A stretch of 64,000 nt of DNA, taken from assembly GCA_037013685.1 (NCBI GenBank), contig CM072896.1, forward strand, positions 11,163,444 through 11,227,443, given 5' to 3'. The DNA comes from Acridotheres tristis. Taxonomy: Eukaryota > Chordata > Aves > Passeriformes > Sturnidae. The position numbers and the translations under genes were made by a program. Below, in pieces: positions 21,230-35,082 of this stretch. Below the pieces are notes generated by a model. It had not been told where the DNA came from. It saw only the letters and a list, made by a program, of their open reading frames with translations, and did no database searches. The stretch's first letter is position 1. The number at the start of each line of letters is the position of its first letter.

Positions 21230-24200
21230 CTGCAGGATAAGACTAATTGGAATGATTTGAGATTAGGATGAGTTTCTCTGCCTTCATTGACTGTAAAACA
21301 GTCTAAACAATTAAAGTAGACTTAGATGCCTAATAATAAAGTATCTATTCAGAATATGAGAATGTAGAATTCCTAAGGCAAAATATAAGAGATCAAACAC
21401 AATGTCCTCCATACCAAGGAAACTAGGAGCATATAAAAGGCATCCATTTTTATAATTAGAAAAGACTACATTAAGTACATCTAGAAGAAAAAGATTAAAA
21501 AGCATGTAAATTTCTGTGTAATAAATATGCCACCAAACCCAGCAAAAACTTCAAAAATGTTGAGTTAGTGAAAACCTGAGTGAACATGGGATTCATAAAA
21601 AGAAATTTGACCTCAGAAAACTTAAAAGGATTTCTTGGCATGTTTTAAGGCATAGAAAATTCTCAGGACATTCCAAAACTGCTCTGCCTGTAGCTTGGCA
21701 ATAGGGTTTCTTTTCCTGCAGAACAGGAACTTCGGCATATGGTGCATTTAATATGATTATGGAACTGGAGATACCATTGGTATGAGTAAGATAAATTATT
21801 GCATTAGCAAGGATGAACACTGTTGTGACCTGGCTGTGCACAAACCCTTAAAGCCTCAGAAAGTCTCTGGTGCCAGCTGCCTCAGGTGAGATCACTTTGA
21901 AGCTTTCCACATGAAGTGCAGCTTTTGTATAAAACACTTGAACCCTGGTGCTGGCAGAGGGAACTAATTTAGAAGCACAGGCAAGTTAGCAGGGGTTTCT
22001 GCACTCTGTGTGGAAGATTGTTTCATGAGATTGTCCTTGGCATCACCATCTGGCAGAGAAGTATTCCAGAAAGCAGATGTGTGAGGAATGAGGACTGGCA
22101 GCGGTTACAGCCCTTGCTAATGACAGTTTAATACCAGTGGCACCACAAATCTAATCATTTGCAGGATGCAGGGAGAATAAACCTTAAAAAGTAAATGCAG
22201 TGAAATATAAGTACAAATTGTTTTTGATCAAGTGAATTACTTCAATATCACAGAGGAGAATAGAGAAAGTCTGATTCAAATAAAGTGAAAGCTTTCAGAA
22301 ACCTTTCATCCATAAATTGTCAGGCAATGGAAATGAATCTGCACCAAGACAGCTCTTGAGAACAGCAGTGGTTGTCGTGTCTCTACCCTGTAACAGGAGA
22401 ACCTTGGGACCAGCAGGATGGTGGAAGTAGAGAGTAACAAGAGAATGTGAGTTTGGAAACAAGATTTTTCCAAACAAATGGGCAAATCATTTCATTCTGC
22501 TCAAACTAAAATCCTGCAGTGAAAGCAAGGCAAGAAAATGGCTGCTAGAACTTTGTGAGTAGCAGCTGGAGTAATCGTCTTGCTATGAGCCTCTGGTGGT
22601 GCAGATGGAGAGCTAAAGCCAATGCACCAAAATTATGTTGAAATAGAAAAATAATTATTCAGCACTTTTTTCAGAAAGTCAGATGAGATATTTAATCAAA
22701 TACATGAGATATAGCAGCATAATAGTAGTTAAAATAGTTAACAGATCTGCGGAGAGGGTTTTTGAGAAATCTCCAGCTTCTGCATTGCCATGAGTCAAAG
22801 GATGTTCTCACAGTTTTAAAGGTACAACTTGAAAGAAAAATGAGATCCCTTATGAGAAAAATTCTGTAAAGAACTTCTTTTCTTGTAAAATTTAGTAGAA
22901 GGATAGCAACAAATGTAGAAGAAGGGTTCGAGGAACAATGTCTCTTTTATTCTGATGCTTGTTTGTTTTTGTAAAGATCTTAAAAAAAATAGAAGCAAAA
23001 GTGGTAATTTACTATATATTTTAGGAAATAAAATCTGCATAGAAACAATAGAATCTCTCTTCTTTTATCAGACTGTGTTATAAAGAATAGAACAGTGGAT
23101 TGGTGTCATGTCAGGAGTGAACAGTAGCTCCAAGGAAAATGAAAATTCTGAAAAAGGTTTTTGAGGACTGTTTGGCACCGTAGTGAGGATAGGCTGGACT
23201 GCAACTCTTGGCCCAGTATGAATGTACAAACTGAACTTGTAATCAAGGATGTGTGTGCCCCTGTGGAATGTAAAAGCAGGATACCAACATGACCTGTGCA
23301 GGGTGAAACCCTGGAGCGACCTGACAGCAGCTGTGTAACATACAGGGTAGACGTGGAAATACAGCATTGCTTTTTGTGTGATTGTGAGAAACCATCCTCA
23401 TTCCACACATGCAAGCAGGTTCAAAAGCTGTGTGGCAAGATCAGGACATGGTTTCGCGTTTTGCAGTGTATTTTACTCAGTAGCCCGTTGTACTTCTGGC
23501 CAGATTGATAATGAGTAAGGTCTGAAATAAGCAGTCCTTACATCTCCCTGTGCTGAGCTGAGCTGCTGAGAGCAGAACAACCTTTGTAAAGTCTTGCTAA
23601 TACAAAGTCTCTTTAGTTCAATACACCCTCTGAAAACCTTTACTCCTGTGATCATATTGGTCCAGAGATTGTGTTCAGATTCTCCAGCTGCTTTTTCCAG
23701 TGTGTGACCAATGTTTTAGACACAATTATCTGGATGAAGTTGGCACTCTCTGACAGGTTTGTGAAGAAAGCACGTTAAGAAGGGGAGGGCTCAGTGTTGA
23801 TGATGTGAAGACACATTGCCCAGGAATAGGTTCTGCTGTGAGCCAAAGGAAGCAGCCTTCTGGCAGGCCAGATCTTTGCAGTTGTAAGGATATTTCAATA
23901 CAGAGAAAGACGTGCTAGAAAGCCCTCACAAAATAATGTTCCCTAAGAGGCAAATTCTAGTGCAAAGAACAATTGAGGATAATTAATTATGGCACATATC
24001 TAAGAAAAAAAGAGGTTAGTGAACATGTAAAGAAATATGAGGTATTTATTCTAATATTAGTTTAAAATTCTGAATAGGTAAACCAGAATACTTTGTTTAT
24101 GAACAGTGGCAGATTAAAATAACAGAACAGAGGATACATATTAGGAGATTACACTGCCTTTTGATCACCAGAGCAGCTTGTCAAGTATAAATCAGAAATA

Positions 24201-26664
24201 GGAAATGCTAGCTCTCCAGCCAGGATGGCTCATCCACCTGTGCTGGTCTGGAGCAGGACAACCGAGGCTTTCCTGTGAGCCCCTGAATGCTGGCAAGCTG
24301 TGAGTGGGGACAGTGACATGTGATGGACAGGGCTGGAGAGACATGGGGCAGGATGTGGGTGGCAACAGGACAGATTTTTGCAGGTGTGACAAATGACTCC
24401 TATGGCTGTCATCATTCCCTTCTGTTTATTGCCAGGACACTGCACACATGCAGCAGTGCTGCCCTGACACCAACACTGACAGTGACAGAGGTGCAGAAAA
24501 GTGCAGTACAGCATGAATGAGCATGAGGTTTTCTCATTCTGTTTTATTACAGAGCTAGAAGTGTCACTTATTAGGTTTCAGTTATGAGCTGCTCATAATA
24601 CAAAAGCCAGCAATATTGTGCAGGAGCAGGTGTAGCTATTCTATGAACATTATTTGGTTAAGAAACACATTTATTGAGATCACTGTTTTCTTTTGCATCT
24701 TTGACCTTTAGAAGGTATTTGTTGCTAGGAAAGCCATAGAAGTACTTGTTCAAGGTATTTCTCTCTGCTAAGTTAGTTGATTTAGTATCTGAGGAAATCC
24801 TCAATCTTCAAGTTGCACTCTTTTGTGTGTTCCTAGTTGTCCTGGGTTATGTCTCTATGACACTTGCTAAACTCTATCTAGTTACTTATCTCTGCTTCAT
24901 TTATCTTGCTACCATTCTGTAGGAACACATCATCTTAGCTCCTCTTTGTTCTCCAGCGGTGGAATAAGTACTTCATTGTCTTTGTGTGAACCTGTAGTTC
25001 TTTAATGAGTTTTACAATCCTGTATATGCTTTGTACTCTGTTATAGTTATTAACTTGAAGATTGTCAACAAAGCAACACTTAACTCATTTAGCATATTGA
25101 GAAAAATGCTTTGTGCAATGTGTTTTGATTTGAAGTAGTTTTTTTGGTCTTGTTGTTAAACTCCTCTCTCTAACGTATAAGAGTACAATTACAGTAATAG
25201 ACTATTCTCTCTTACTCTGGAAAAAAATCTCCAAATTGCCTGGTAGATCTTGTGGAAATTGACACCAGTTCAAAGATTCCTGTATTTCTGCAGAACTGTT
25301 GTTAGCAAGGTGCAAAGGGAAAGCACAATCTCAGCCAGAACATGATTAGTGATAAACAGCTTTCAGAGGCTCAAATGTTTATTTTACTGCAGGTGTTGAA
25401 CAAAATAGGTGTCCCTGGCAATAGATACCCTCAGTATTGTCACAGAAGCTGACTTAAAGCCCAGTTAAGTAGACTTAATCTCTATGAACACCATGATGAT
25501 GAATGTTTCCCTGGTGAACAGCAGTAAAATTTCCAGGCAGTGGCAGTATCTACAGTAAGTAGTTTTGTGTGTGGCCAGAGATTGCCCTGGAGAGCTGGGC
25601 CCGTCCCCTCTGCCTGCTGTGTCTTCACTCCTGTGCTCTCCAGTTCCTGTCCTGGTGCTTTGCCCAGTCTCTGCTTCTCCTGGACCAGGACTGCTTTTCC
25701 CTCCTTTCTGCCTGGCATCTGCTCCCAGGGAGCTGGAACAGAGCTGTGTGTGCCCAGCTGTGCACATCTGGACCTTGGAATGCAGCAGGGAAGGAGGGAG
25801 CTGGGCTGGGACAGGGTGTTCCCAGTGCCTCTGCCTGTGCCCCTTTCTCTCCAGGGGCAGATGCTAATCATCTGGGGAGTTAAGGGAACTCCAACACAGA
25901 GACACTTGCATGGTCTCCAGAAATCTGATCAGCTTTTTGTCCACAAGGCTTAATAATGTGGCAGTAGCTGGTATCTGGTGTGTGGACGATCACTTGTGTG
26001 TGTCAATGTCATGAAAAATATAGATAAGGTTGCCTCTCTTTGGTTATACTTCCTCAGCCTACAGAAATACCCTGAAGGGTCCATTTCCTTTCATTCCTTT
26101 GGATCATTGGCATTGCCATGATCTAGATAAGAGATTTGACACCTTCACTAAAAATATCTATTTTTCACTCTGTAGCTAATTGTTTTCCAGAGCACCATTG
26201 GAGCAGCTCCCTCTACTATTTCTGGCTTATACATGTCTAGATAGGAGACAAGAGTCTCTAGTCTGCAGTCCAGAGGTGTATATGCCAAATAATTCAGGAA
26301 GCTTGGCCCTTCCTAAATTATTATTTTATGTATCTGTGCATGATGATGGGTGTTGTTCCAGATTCTTTTACAGTAGTTCTTGGTCCACCCTCAGGAAAGC
26401 TGTTTGATCAGTGAGGGATTTGCACTAAATTTCTGCAAGACATTAAATTATCATTTATAAGAGAAAGGTATTTGATTTCTTAGTAGGAAATTTTTATGGG
26501 TTTAGATGCCTGACAGTTCAATGGAAAGTCAGAACTTTTCTAAGGGCTTTTTCATTCAGTTGAAAGCTGATTTTTGAGTTTTGACCACCACATTTAATTC
26601 AGCTCTGTCTGACTTAGGATAGTAGTCAAGGAGAGAGATTTGTAAGTATTTTGGATTGAGGACG
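21230..26664. other. Non-coding stretch with a GC-rich patch at about 25560-25870
   Basis: AT-rich unique sequence up to 25.5 kb. The GC-rich patch around 25560-25870 is rich in CTG, CCT and GGG words and has open frames of 100 to 137 codons in at least four frames at once, which is a composition effect. A plus-strand acceptor-like site at about 21720, followed by a short open frame and a GTATGAG donor, is probably a false exon. No transposon was recognised here. Confidence 0.55.
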
Positions 26665-27075
26665 GCTATATATGTCTGACCACAGTACTAAACAAAATAT
26701 TTGAACCACTTTGGAAGGAAAAGGGTAGGTCAAGGACATGGAGTTACATGGAAAATTGGATAAAATGCAATGCGTTTTTAACAAAAGCCAATTGTGTCAG
26801 ATTAGACCAGTATCTGTCTTTGATAAGAACTGTTTGGCTAGACAAGGTTGAAGTAGCAAATAAAGTCTATATATGTATTAAGTAAGGAACATAAGGAACA
26901 CTGCCTCATGGGACATTATTATTTGAGAGAGACAAAAGGGAATAGTATGCATTTGAAGATTAGATAAGAAATTAATTTCCTGTTTAGCCAGCTTGGGTCA
27001 TCTTAGGGCATTTAGAAAGGGAAGAGAGTACATGGGGTGTACCTCAGGCCCAAATCTTGGTAACAGGGAGCTTTG
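26665..27075 (+). repeat. Ancient CR1-type LINE remnant (ORF2 reverse-transcriptase region)
   Basis: On the plus strand the sequence follows the CR1 reverse-transcriptase region in order. It runs through a block encoding the degraded equivalent of Lys-Ser-Cys-Gln-Thr-Asn-Leu, then 'TCTTTGATAAGAA' (Phe-Tyr/Phe-Asp/Glu-Lys), then 'CTCATGGGACATTATT' (Val-Pro-His-Gly/Ser). Later comes a block 'GTGTACCTCAGGCCCAAATCTTGG', shown here only as the motif Gly-Val-Pro-Gln-...-Leu that precedes the catalytic domain in this family. Frameshifts and stop codons break it throughout, so it is a dead copy. Its resemblance to the older amniote CR1 lineages, not to the young avian 3' ends, suggests great age. The 5' and 3' limits are approximate. 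Confidence 0.75.
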
Positions 27076-30000
27076 AATCTGGTGATGTTTCTGGTGATGC
27101 TGTCCTTTGCTGTGGTAGCAAATATCAGTTCCTATAAAATATGTTATGTCCTCTCTGTATCATTCCCTCCTTGATTTTCTTATTTCTAGTTGTTTTTCTC
27201 AGTATCATGCTGATTGTCACTTAGAGCAAAGCACTCTGACATATGAGAAGTGCCTGAGCCATGCACGTTTCCTCTCCTGTCACTCTAGGGCACTGAGGCA
27301 TTGTCCTGTGAAACTTCTCAGGTGAGCAAACTGAAAGGAGCCTGTGACACATGAAGTGGAAGGAATTTAAGACATAGAAAGGTTTAATAGCAGAGCACTC
27401 TTTTGACCTCACTGTTTTGACAAAGAAACTCTTAAAACATCATATAGAGAGGCAAGCAGAAGTCTTTTTATCCTGAAAGAAAAGATGACAGCAGATTATC
27501 TTTTATGGCTGCAGTAACATTGTCTGAATGGTTAAATCAGGCTTCTGTGTTTGTGTAAAGATGAGATGAAACTTGGAATAGACCCATCATCATTTTGAGA
27601 TTCTGTGTGTCAGGTTGTTTTATTTGTGTGCACCTCAGTTCTGTCACTGAGGAAACTGAGAGAACTCATTCAAATCTTTGGCCATAACCTGCTGAGCTGC
27701 ATCCACTTCAAGTTCTGTTCCTTGCTTCAGCAAAGTACAGAAAATACTCTGCAGTTTCCTTGAGGAATTGAGACTGGCAGGTCCCAGCTCCCAGGCAGTA
27801 TCTGTGTCTCTGCTGTATCAAGTCAATCTGGTTTACTCAATATTGCAAGGTCTGTACCTGCAGAGTTTGACTTTCAGTTAAGGCACGGTTGATCCCTCTG
27901 TGTGTGTATGTGTGATAGCCTTATGGGGTGGCCTAGCAAAGGGCAGAAAATTGAAATACACAATACCAGTACTAATATTAGTTTGATTTTCTTATTGGCA
28001 GTGTAATGCTACATTAAAGCTATTTGAACTCATATAAACATTTCCAGTTTGAAAGTTTAAGTAGCCAAGGGATGATTGTTTTGGAATACATTTGTGATTC
28101 ACTTTTTTCTCTCCTCCAGTTCTAGATCTGTCCTAATGATCTTTATCCTTTGGATGCCAAGAGAAACTATTGTATATGTACATTTCTGCTTATACTATGA
28201 AAATTAGTGTGAACTTGGAGGAGTTGGGGGGTGGTAACAAGGCACAAGGAACAGCATAATTGGATGAATTTTGCAATCAGAAGATTCTGACCCTCTGTCA
28301 AGCAAGCTAGACGAAGGGGTTGGGAGAGGAGGCTCATCAGCTTGTCATATTGTACTCGCTCCTGATGTTTGGATGGAGAGTTGGCAGGTGAGCAAAGCCC
28401 TCAGTGGGAAGGTGGATAGAAAAAGTAGTAGCATGATCAGTCAAACATGAGCAAAATAGTTGTGAAGGAAAAAATAGGCTTTTGTCAATAAATGTTGGTT
28501 TATACTATAGTGTACACTGCATGCTGAATAAAAATAGAGATATTTTTTAACTTTTGGAGCTGAAACACTGAAGCTTTAAAAGAAGAGCCAAGTCTTTTGG
28601 TGTGCTGCTGTTATTAAGAGTGAGATCCTGCCAAGGGGTTGTTGGCTTATCCCCTAGATTTGAGACTTGATGATGATTTGTCATTCTTAATCCCAGGGGG
28701 TTCATGTACACAGTATGTCCTCCCTTTTTGTTTCTTCTTCCTTTTGACTCTTTCTTGTCTTTTTCCCTGGGTTTTCTGCTTGATATAATTTTCCCAGATA
28801 ACTCCCACCCCATCATGAATGTCTCAGTCAGGATTGAGAATTGTCCTTCTACCTCTGTTTGTCATCATCTTAGCACGTTATCTACCTGTTGTATTTTCCA
28901 GACAGCATGTTCTTTGTGTTGTCCCTCTCACTTCCACTGAGCTTTCTTAGACGAACACTTCAGAAAAGTTTTAACTAATTTAAGTTCCTTAAAATATTAT
29001 AATATTATATAAAATCACACTATGTGACAAAGAGAGGTATAGAAAGAAATTATCTGTATCTCTCTATGGTATTATATCTTGCTATCCTGTAGGGTGTGGG
29101 AAAGCTTTGGCTTTTGTGCAGTGTTGAGTGCAGCAGAGCCTATAGTTTGTTACTGATTGTTCTGAGAACAAAGAGTATAGAAATAATAATAAAAAAATAA
29201 GCTGATGATTTTCCATTAATATTGTGCAGGAGTTTTGTATCTCGATGTTTATACACACGTTCTCCATCTACATCCCCCCAGTTTAAGTATAAAAAGAGAT
29301 TTACAATTAAAATGGTGCCTACTCAATTAAATATCAAAATTAAAGTAAAAACCCAAACCCTAAGAAATCATTAACATTTTTTTTGTTTGTTTTCTTTCAA
29401 TACCCTTTTACCCAGTGCAAGAATGGTTTCCTCAAAATGAGTTTCTCTTTGGCTTTTGGGCATTAATGTGCCAATTTTCTTTCTGCTACTGAATATTATC
29501 TGATCCTGAAGCTGGCTACAGTTGAATTAATGTTGCTGTCAATCACAGCTGCTTATCTGAGTCTTATTGGGGCTGAAATTGAAAATTCCTTAATAGTGTG
29601 GTGTCAGAGCTTAGGTATTTTCTCACAATGGCCAAATCACATCCCTCCCTCCTTGCCCCATCCTGTGCCCAGCTGCAGTGGGTGCAGCCTCATGCCAAGG
29701 CTTGGGTGGAACCTGTGCATTCCACTGATGGATGTGAGGGATGCCATGGCAGCAAGGAGGTGTTACTGAGATTAGGAACCAGCCAAGTTCTTCAGCTTTT
29801 CTTTTGCACTGCAGCAATGCTGTTGGTGCAGCAGCTGCTGGAAGGTGAGGCTGCCCTATCTCACATGAAGGAAGATTCTGACCCAGTCTACCCAGACTCT
29901 TTCCCTGGGTTTTGCAGGATACTGTTTTCTTCCCCTCTACTGCACAGCTCCCAGGAGATGTTAGAATAACATGATGTCCAGATAGCTGTCCTCAAACTAC

Positions 30001-33000
30001 TCATATTAATAATTAATAACTTTGTTTCCTAGGAAGGGTTGTGCTTACAAGGACACTATGTATTGTGAGCAAGATTTGATGGAAATCATGCTGGGAAAAA
30101 AACGAAAGAAAGCCTTAAAGGGTTTTATAAAGTTGTAGTGGGAAATAAAGTTATAGAAAAGAAACTAAAACAACATGCAATTTTGAAGTATTGAGAAAGA
30201 ACTCAACACACTAAACCCACCATTTTCCTTATAATCAGTATGATGGAGGTGTGTAAAGGCATGATTAATTTCAATAGTTTTAAGATTTGATCTGTGTTTA
30301 TGCATAGCATAAGTCTAATTTCTACCCAGCTTTTAAAGTATTGATTTCTGCTTCTTCAGAGAACTCATAAAACAAAGATAAAATATCCTTTTTTCAACTT
30401 GTTTAATGCACCTTCTCTTTTTATATTTGATATAACTAGGTTGTGTCACATGCTCTGTGGAAAATTTGGTTTAAGTTGATGAAGCATAGCATAAGCCAAA
30501 GCAGTCACATGACTTCTAGCACTGCACGGTTTTGGTGTTTAAGAAATCTTGGGAAGTTATCAAAAGTGCAAAATTCAAAAATTGGAATTGGGGCAAACAG
30601 TTTCTCTCAGATTTTCAGACTCCTTTCTCTGTTAACATTTCTGAGTAAATATCCTCAGGTTTTGATTCTATGGAATTAATGTAACGATTCACATGAAACA
30701 GTTTGCAAAATAGGTATAAGTTGTTTGGCTTGTTTCAGAAAAACTTTTGGAGCCTCATCCACATTAGAGTTTTTGATGAAGACAAAGCATGCTGATGGGT
30801 ATTGGAGCACACTGAATCCCATTATCCCACTTGTAGATGTGCATAGATGAATCCATTCACACCAGGAGCCAGAACAGATGTTACCTTTGAAAAATTGATT
30901 TTTTCGTAGAGTTTATTTATTCTGTTTGTGCTATTAAACTTTGGCATCTCTCCAAAGAACTGCTAGAATACTCAGACTTTTTGCTGTGTTTTGCTATTTA
31001 ATTTGTTAGCTTTGGGCAAATTTATATTCAGGGCTGTACCACTGAAACTTAAATCAGGGAATTCAATCATAAATTAGGTACACTGAGTGTCTAGTGCACT
31101 AAAGGGTGTCCACTCAAGGTTTTGCCTGACTTTAAGTCAGTTTTAAAATATCTCTATGGAGCCAGCGTGACTTTGAATAAAGATTGGGTGTAAGTTTCTG
31201 CCTGCTTAATGGGGTAATGCTGAGAACAGGGGAAGAGAGATTTTTTACAAGTAACATTACAGACCAGCAGTCACATAAACCAAACTGCCAGATGAAAATA
31301 GCAAGCTCATGCAACACAGTCCTGCAAAGATGGATTGCTTCCCTTTCCCCTTATCCCGTCTAGCCAGTGTGACTGGGCAGGACTTTGCTCTGAAACAGAA
31401 ATACCCTGAGCCACTGTCTGGGCTGCAGAATCTCTTTTAAAAACAGAGAAGGAAGTAACTAATTTCTGTGACCAGCAGTGAACCAAGTGTGGTGGTGTTA
31501 CATAATAATGTAAAAAAGGTAACGAACACTAAAAGTAGTTATGATATAGTTTTGTTATAGCAGGTCAGGGGGTGCAGGTGTATAGTCCTTGTCTAGACCA
31601 TTTTCTCAGCAAGTCCCTGACTTTCTCATTTGTGTAGGTACTATGCAGTGTGCACAGGAGTTATGGAACTCCATCTGCTGAGGTTCCATAAAGTCCTTAT
31701 GAAATATGTTTGTGAAACTGATTCTTTGGGATATTTGGTGTTGTAGCACTCAGCACGGCATCACTTAACTGCTGGATCTCCAAGTACCTGTGGGATTTGT
31801 GAGCTTGGAGTTCTATAATAACAGGGCTTAGTCATAAAGAGACTTGAGTGTCCTGCTGAGTGAAAATCCACTGAAGCTACATCGAAATAAGATGCTGAGA
31901 GCGGGTGGGAAGCAGAAGTACCTCTCCCTGTTTAGCTCTGGGAGACACTTGCATCAGTGGATCTGTCTTGGGGTCTTGTACTAGAATCTCATGTTAGATA
32001 TTCTCTGTGGAAAGCACTGCTGCCTCCCATAACTCCAGACACCTCATGGCCCAGGGGAATGGAGCACATTGCAAAGCCTTGTTTCACATTTACTTTGCCT
32101 CATCCAGAGTCACAAGGTGAATCACAGTGAGGGCTGCATGGCATTCTCTGATAGTCTCTGTGGCTCCTATCTGTGACAGTAGTGTAATAGCACTGTTTAC
32201 CTAGTTAGATGTAAGCATCAATTTTCCTCATATGAGGCAAAGACAGGCTTCAGTGCATTTATCTCTGCCTCAGAGACTATTTAATTGTTTAGACAAGGTG
32301 AAGTTTTATTGTGAGAAACTAAGAGAACTCTGTACCTGAGGGGGTTTTCTAAAAATTGAGATCCACTCTCTGATGCAAACATGTGTCTCTTTATTCCTTA
32401 AATAGCCAGTGAGCTCTGCTGGGATGGGGCTTAGCTGCCTTCAAAGACTCTTGTCTTGTGAGCACATTTACAGAATAGGAGCAGAGTGGCAGCAGAGGCA
32501 GGGATGCCAGCCTTCAGGAATGCTCCTGGATGGCAGCACTTAGAGCTGGGTTGAAGGCTTTGCCTGCTAGTGGGAATACAGACATCTGGACCAGGAATTT
32601 ACCACCACAGAATGCAGGTGCCTCTGGACATTGTTCACAAATAAAGAGTATCATGTCTGCCATTTAGATTGATGATCATCAGCATATGTAAAGGCTTGGA
32701 AGCTTCTAACTTGTTTTGGGCACTTTTTCTGGAAATTACACAACTCTGGTATAGTGCTTCTCATGCCTTGTAGTTTTAGTTGGGTAAACTGAAAGTATGT
32801 TCTTGAATCCAACAGTTTTGTTCCTTTGGGTTTTTCCAATGAATCATGCTACAGCTTTATGAAACAAGATTACAGCCCTAAATATATCAGAGGCATAATG
32901 TATATATATATTATTTTAGATCAGCACTGCAACCATTTTAGAAAATTATTTACACAGAGAAGCACAATAATATAAGAAATATGTCATGTGAGATGCCTAT

Positions 33001-33436
33001 GCAAATCACGTCACTATATACTAAAAACCAAGAAGTAATTGATGCCCTTGGGTGACAGACTAAAGAGGAAATAGAAAAGTGAGAAATGGCATAATAAATC
33101 TAAGTATTATTAGAATTAGGAAATCTGTTTAAGATATCTGCCTGCAAAATGGAAGAATATTTTATGGAATTTCATTCACATTAGCTAGCCAAGAAAATTA
33201 TTTACTGTGCAAAATGACAGTTATTCTTTAACTTTGGGTTGGTCTTCTCTGCTTTCAAATGCAGCATGGTCCAGTGCTGAGCACACTGATTTCTGCAGGC
33301 TTAGATGCTTATCCAGAAGATTATTGTCAAGTCATGCTAGGGATTTCCTGTACTGAGAAAGCCAGGTGTGTGGGGCATGCTATTTTGTAATAAAGTGGCC
33401 CCTTTTCCAAAGTGTTAACTGTTATTTTCTTTTTAG
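27076..33436. other. Non-coding stretch, no gene seen
   Basis: AT-rich unique sequence. Overlapping short frames around 29600-29970 coincide with a slightly GC-richer patch and show no domain. Around 28985-29010 there is a short AT palindromic cluster (ATATTATAATAT). I see no interspersed repeat that I can name and no convincing splice-flanked coding segment before 33437. Confidence 0.55.
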
Positions 33437-33502
33437 TATCCAGATGGACATATCCTTTGTGTGTTTGAAGCTGGATACTTAGAAAAGAGGCTATTTGAGT
33501 CA
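33437..33502 (+). other. Candidate internal exon (66 bp, unverified)
   Basis: A strong acceptor (TTATTTTCTTTTTAG) ends at 33436, and a donor-like TCA|GTAAGA follows 33502. The 22 codons between are open in phase 0-0 and start Tyr-Pro-Asp-Gly-His-Ile-Leu; the frame stays open for another 16 codons past the donor. No plus-strand partner with matching evidence lies nearby, and the minus-strand candidates would make this a segment inside an antisense intron. I treat it as a probable false exon worth one check. Confidence 0.12.
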
Positions 33503-35082
33503 GTAAGAAAGGTGTTCATAACAAATACATACACAAAAACCACCATAGCTAAATGAGTATTTTGGGGCAAAAAAGTAGCCTAACAACTCAATTTTGCCCA
33601 CATGAAGTAGTTCTGCTCTAGGAATATTTTTTAGTCATCTCAGTATCACTTTAAAACATTAGGCAAGGAGTAGTGTTCTGCTAATTAATCAAAAACAGAT
33701 GGACCTATCCTCACAACACGTTCTATCTTTACAAGTCTTCTTGGACCCTTCCTTTACCACCTGAAGTTGTGCCTGCTCCGTTCAGAGCCTGCTCCCCAGT
33801 AGTCAGGACTGTGGAAAGGCAAGATAATCCTAAGTGGATCAAGCTGTTGAGAAAAGCAGGAAAGCAGAGACAGCTGGTAGCACTGGAGACTTTCAGTGGG
33901 AACACACAGAGAAGGGGGAGGACTGGCTCATTTCCTTCCCTGGTCCCTCTGGTCATGTCAGCATTTTGGTCAGTCACAGATAAAACAAACATCCTGTATG
34001 TATATTTTCCCAGCTAGTTCTTTAACATTTTATGGCTTCTGTTCCAGGTACTTTTCTTTTTCCCCATTACTCACTTTTTAATGCACAGGCAATAACTTTT
34101 TTTTACGTTCAGAATTACATTCAAAATTTCTGCATTTAATATACTACATTGTAAGTGAGGAGTAGTAATGTGTTTTACTGTTTTTTTTTTGTTTGACCTT
34201 TGTGATTACTAAATTTGTTTTTGATGTTTTTTATATTTTGCTTTCCTCTGTCAGCTGAACATCTTTATAGTTGAATTAGGTTTGTGTACTGCATTTCAAA
34301 CGTCTTGTAGTGTTTTGAATACACGTTGGTTTTGTGCATTAGTTGTAACTTATTCTAGCTTTTAGAAACACAAGAACTGATGTCCTTGCTTGATATCTGT
34401 CCAAAGAACACCAGGAAACATTCAAGTTTCTACTCTTGAGACAAATTTTTTTTGTTGTAACCTGAAGTATGTTTACTTATCTCCTGCTCTGCTGAAAGCA
34501 TATTCTTAATTGAGAAAAAAAATCCTTAGTGTTGTTTAATAGTTACTACAGTATGAATAAACACAAAGATCTGTTTTATTTTTCATTCTAGCTTGGATTT
34601 ACTACCAGGCATCAGATTTAATAGTAGGGGCTTAACAGTTTGTGCATTAGGCAATATAAAATTTTTATCTAGTGTTATGCATTTATCATATAATTCAATG
34701 ATATTTGAGACACATTCTGCCTCTCCTATGAGGAGCACTCAAATACTTCTACTGAGGACAGAAATTAAATTAGTGCAGTAGTTTTACATCTTAATTCTAA
34801 AAAGTGCTTAAATTGGAAAATAATTGTTTACTTCATATGTGAAGATACTACTTATCTGTCCTCTGTTCTGAAGTTCATGAGAAGTCTTTCACACCCATCC
34901 AAGTAACAGGACATAACTGTTCTTTGTATGGCAGGCACAGACACGCCATGGCTCTGTGGTGAGAGGGCACAGTGTCCTTGAGAATCTTAAAAGAAAAAGT
35001 CTGTCTTCAACCAAATCTTCTTGGTCTGGTTGCTAAATGCTACTAGATCAGCATGGCAGATGGTGATGGCAATATAACAGAA
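33503..35082. other. Non-coding AT-rich stretch, no gene seen
   Basis: Unique AT-rich sequence with T-rich runs near 34100, 34180 and 34446. Short open frames on both strands at about 33730-34080 overlap each other and have no domain. Nothing else is recognisable. Confidence 0.6.

Noticed and set aside
21720..21783. Plus-strand exon-like segment with a good acceptor and GTATGAG donor
   Set aside because: No partner exon on this strand nearby, and the opposite strand is also open here; likely a false exon.
24835..24865. TGTCCTGGGTT-like start reminiscent of avian endogenous retrovirus LTRs
   Set aside because: Only the first bases resemble an LTR start; no matching continuation, polyadenylation region or second LTR is visible.
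25540..25953. Overlapping frames of 100 to 137 codons on both strands
   Set aside because: Simultaneous opening of four or more frames is a composition effect of a GC-rich, stop-poor patch.
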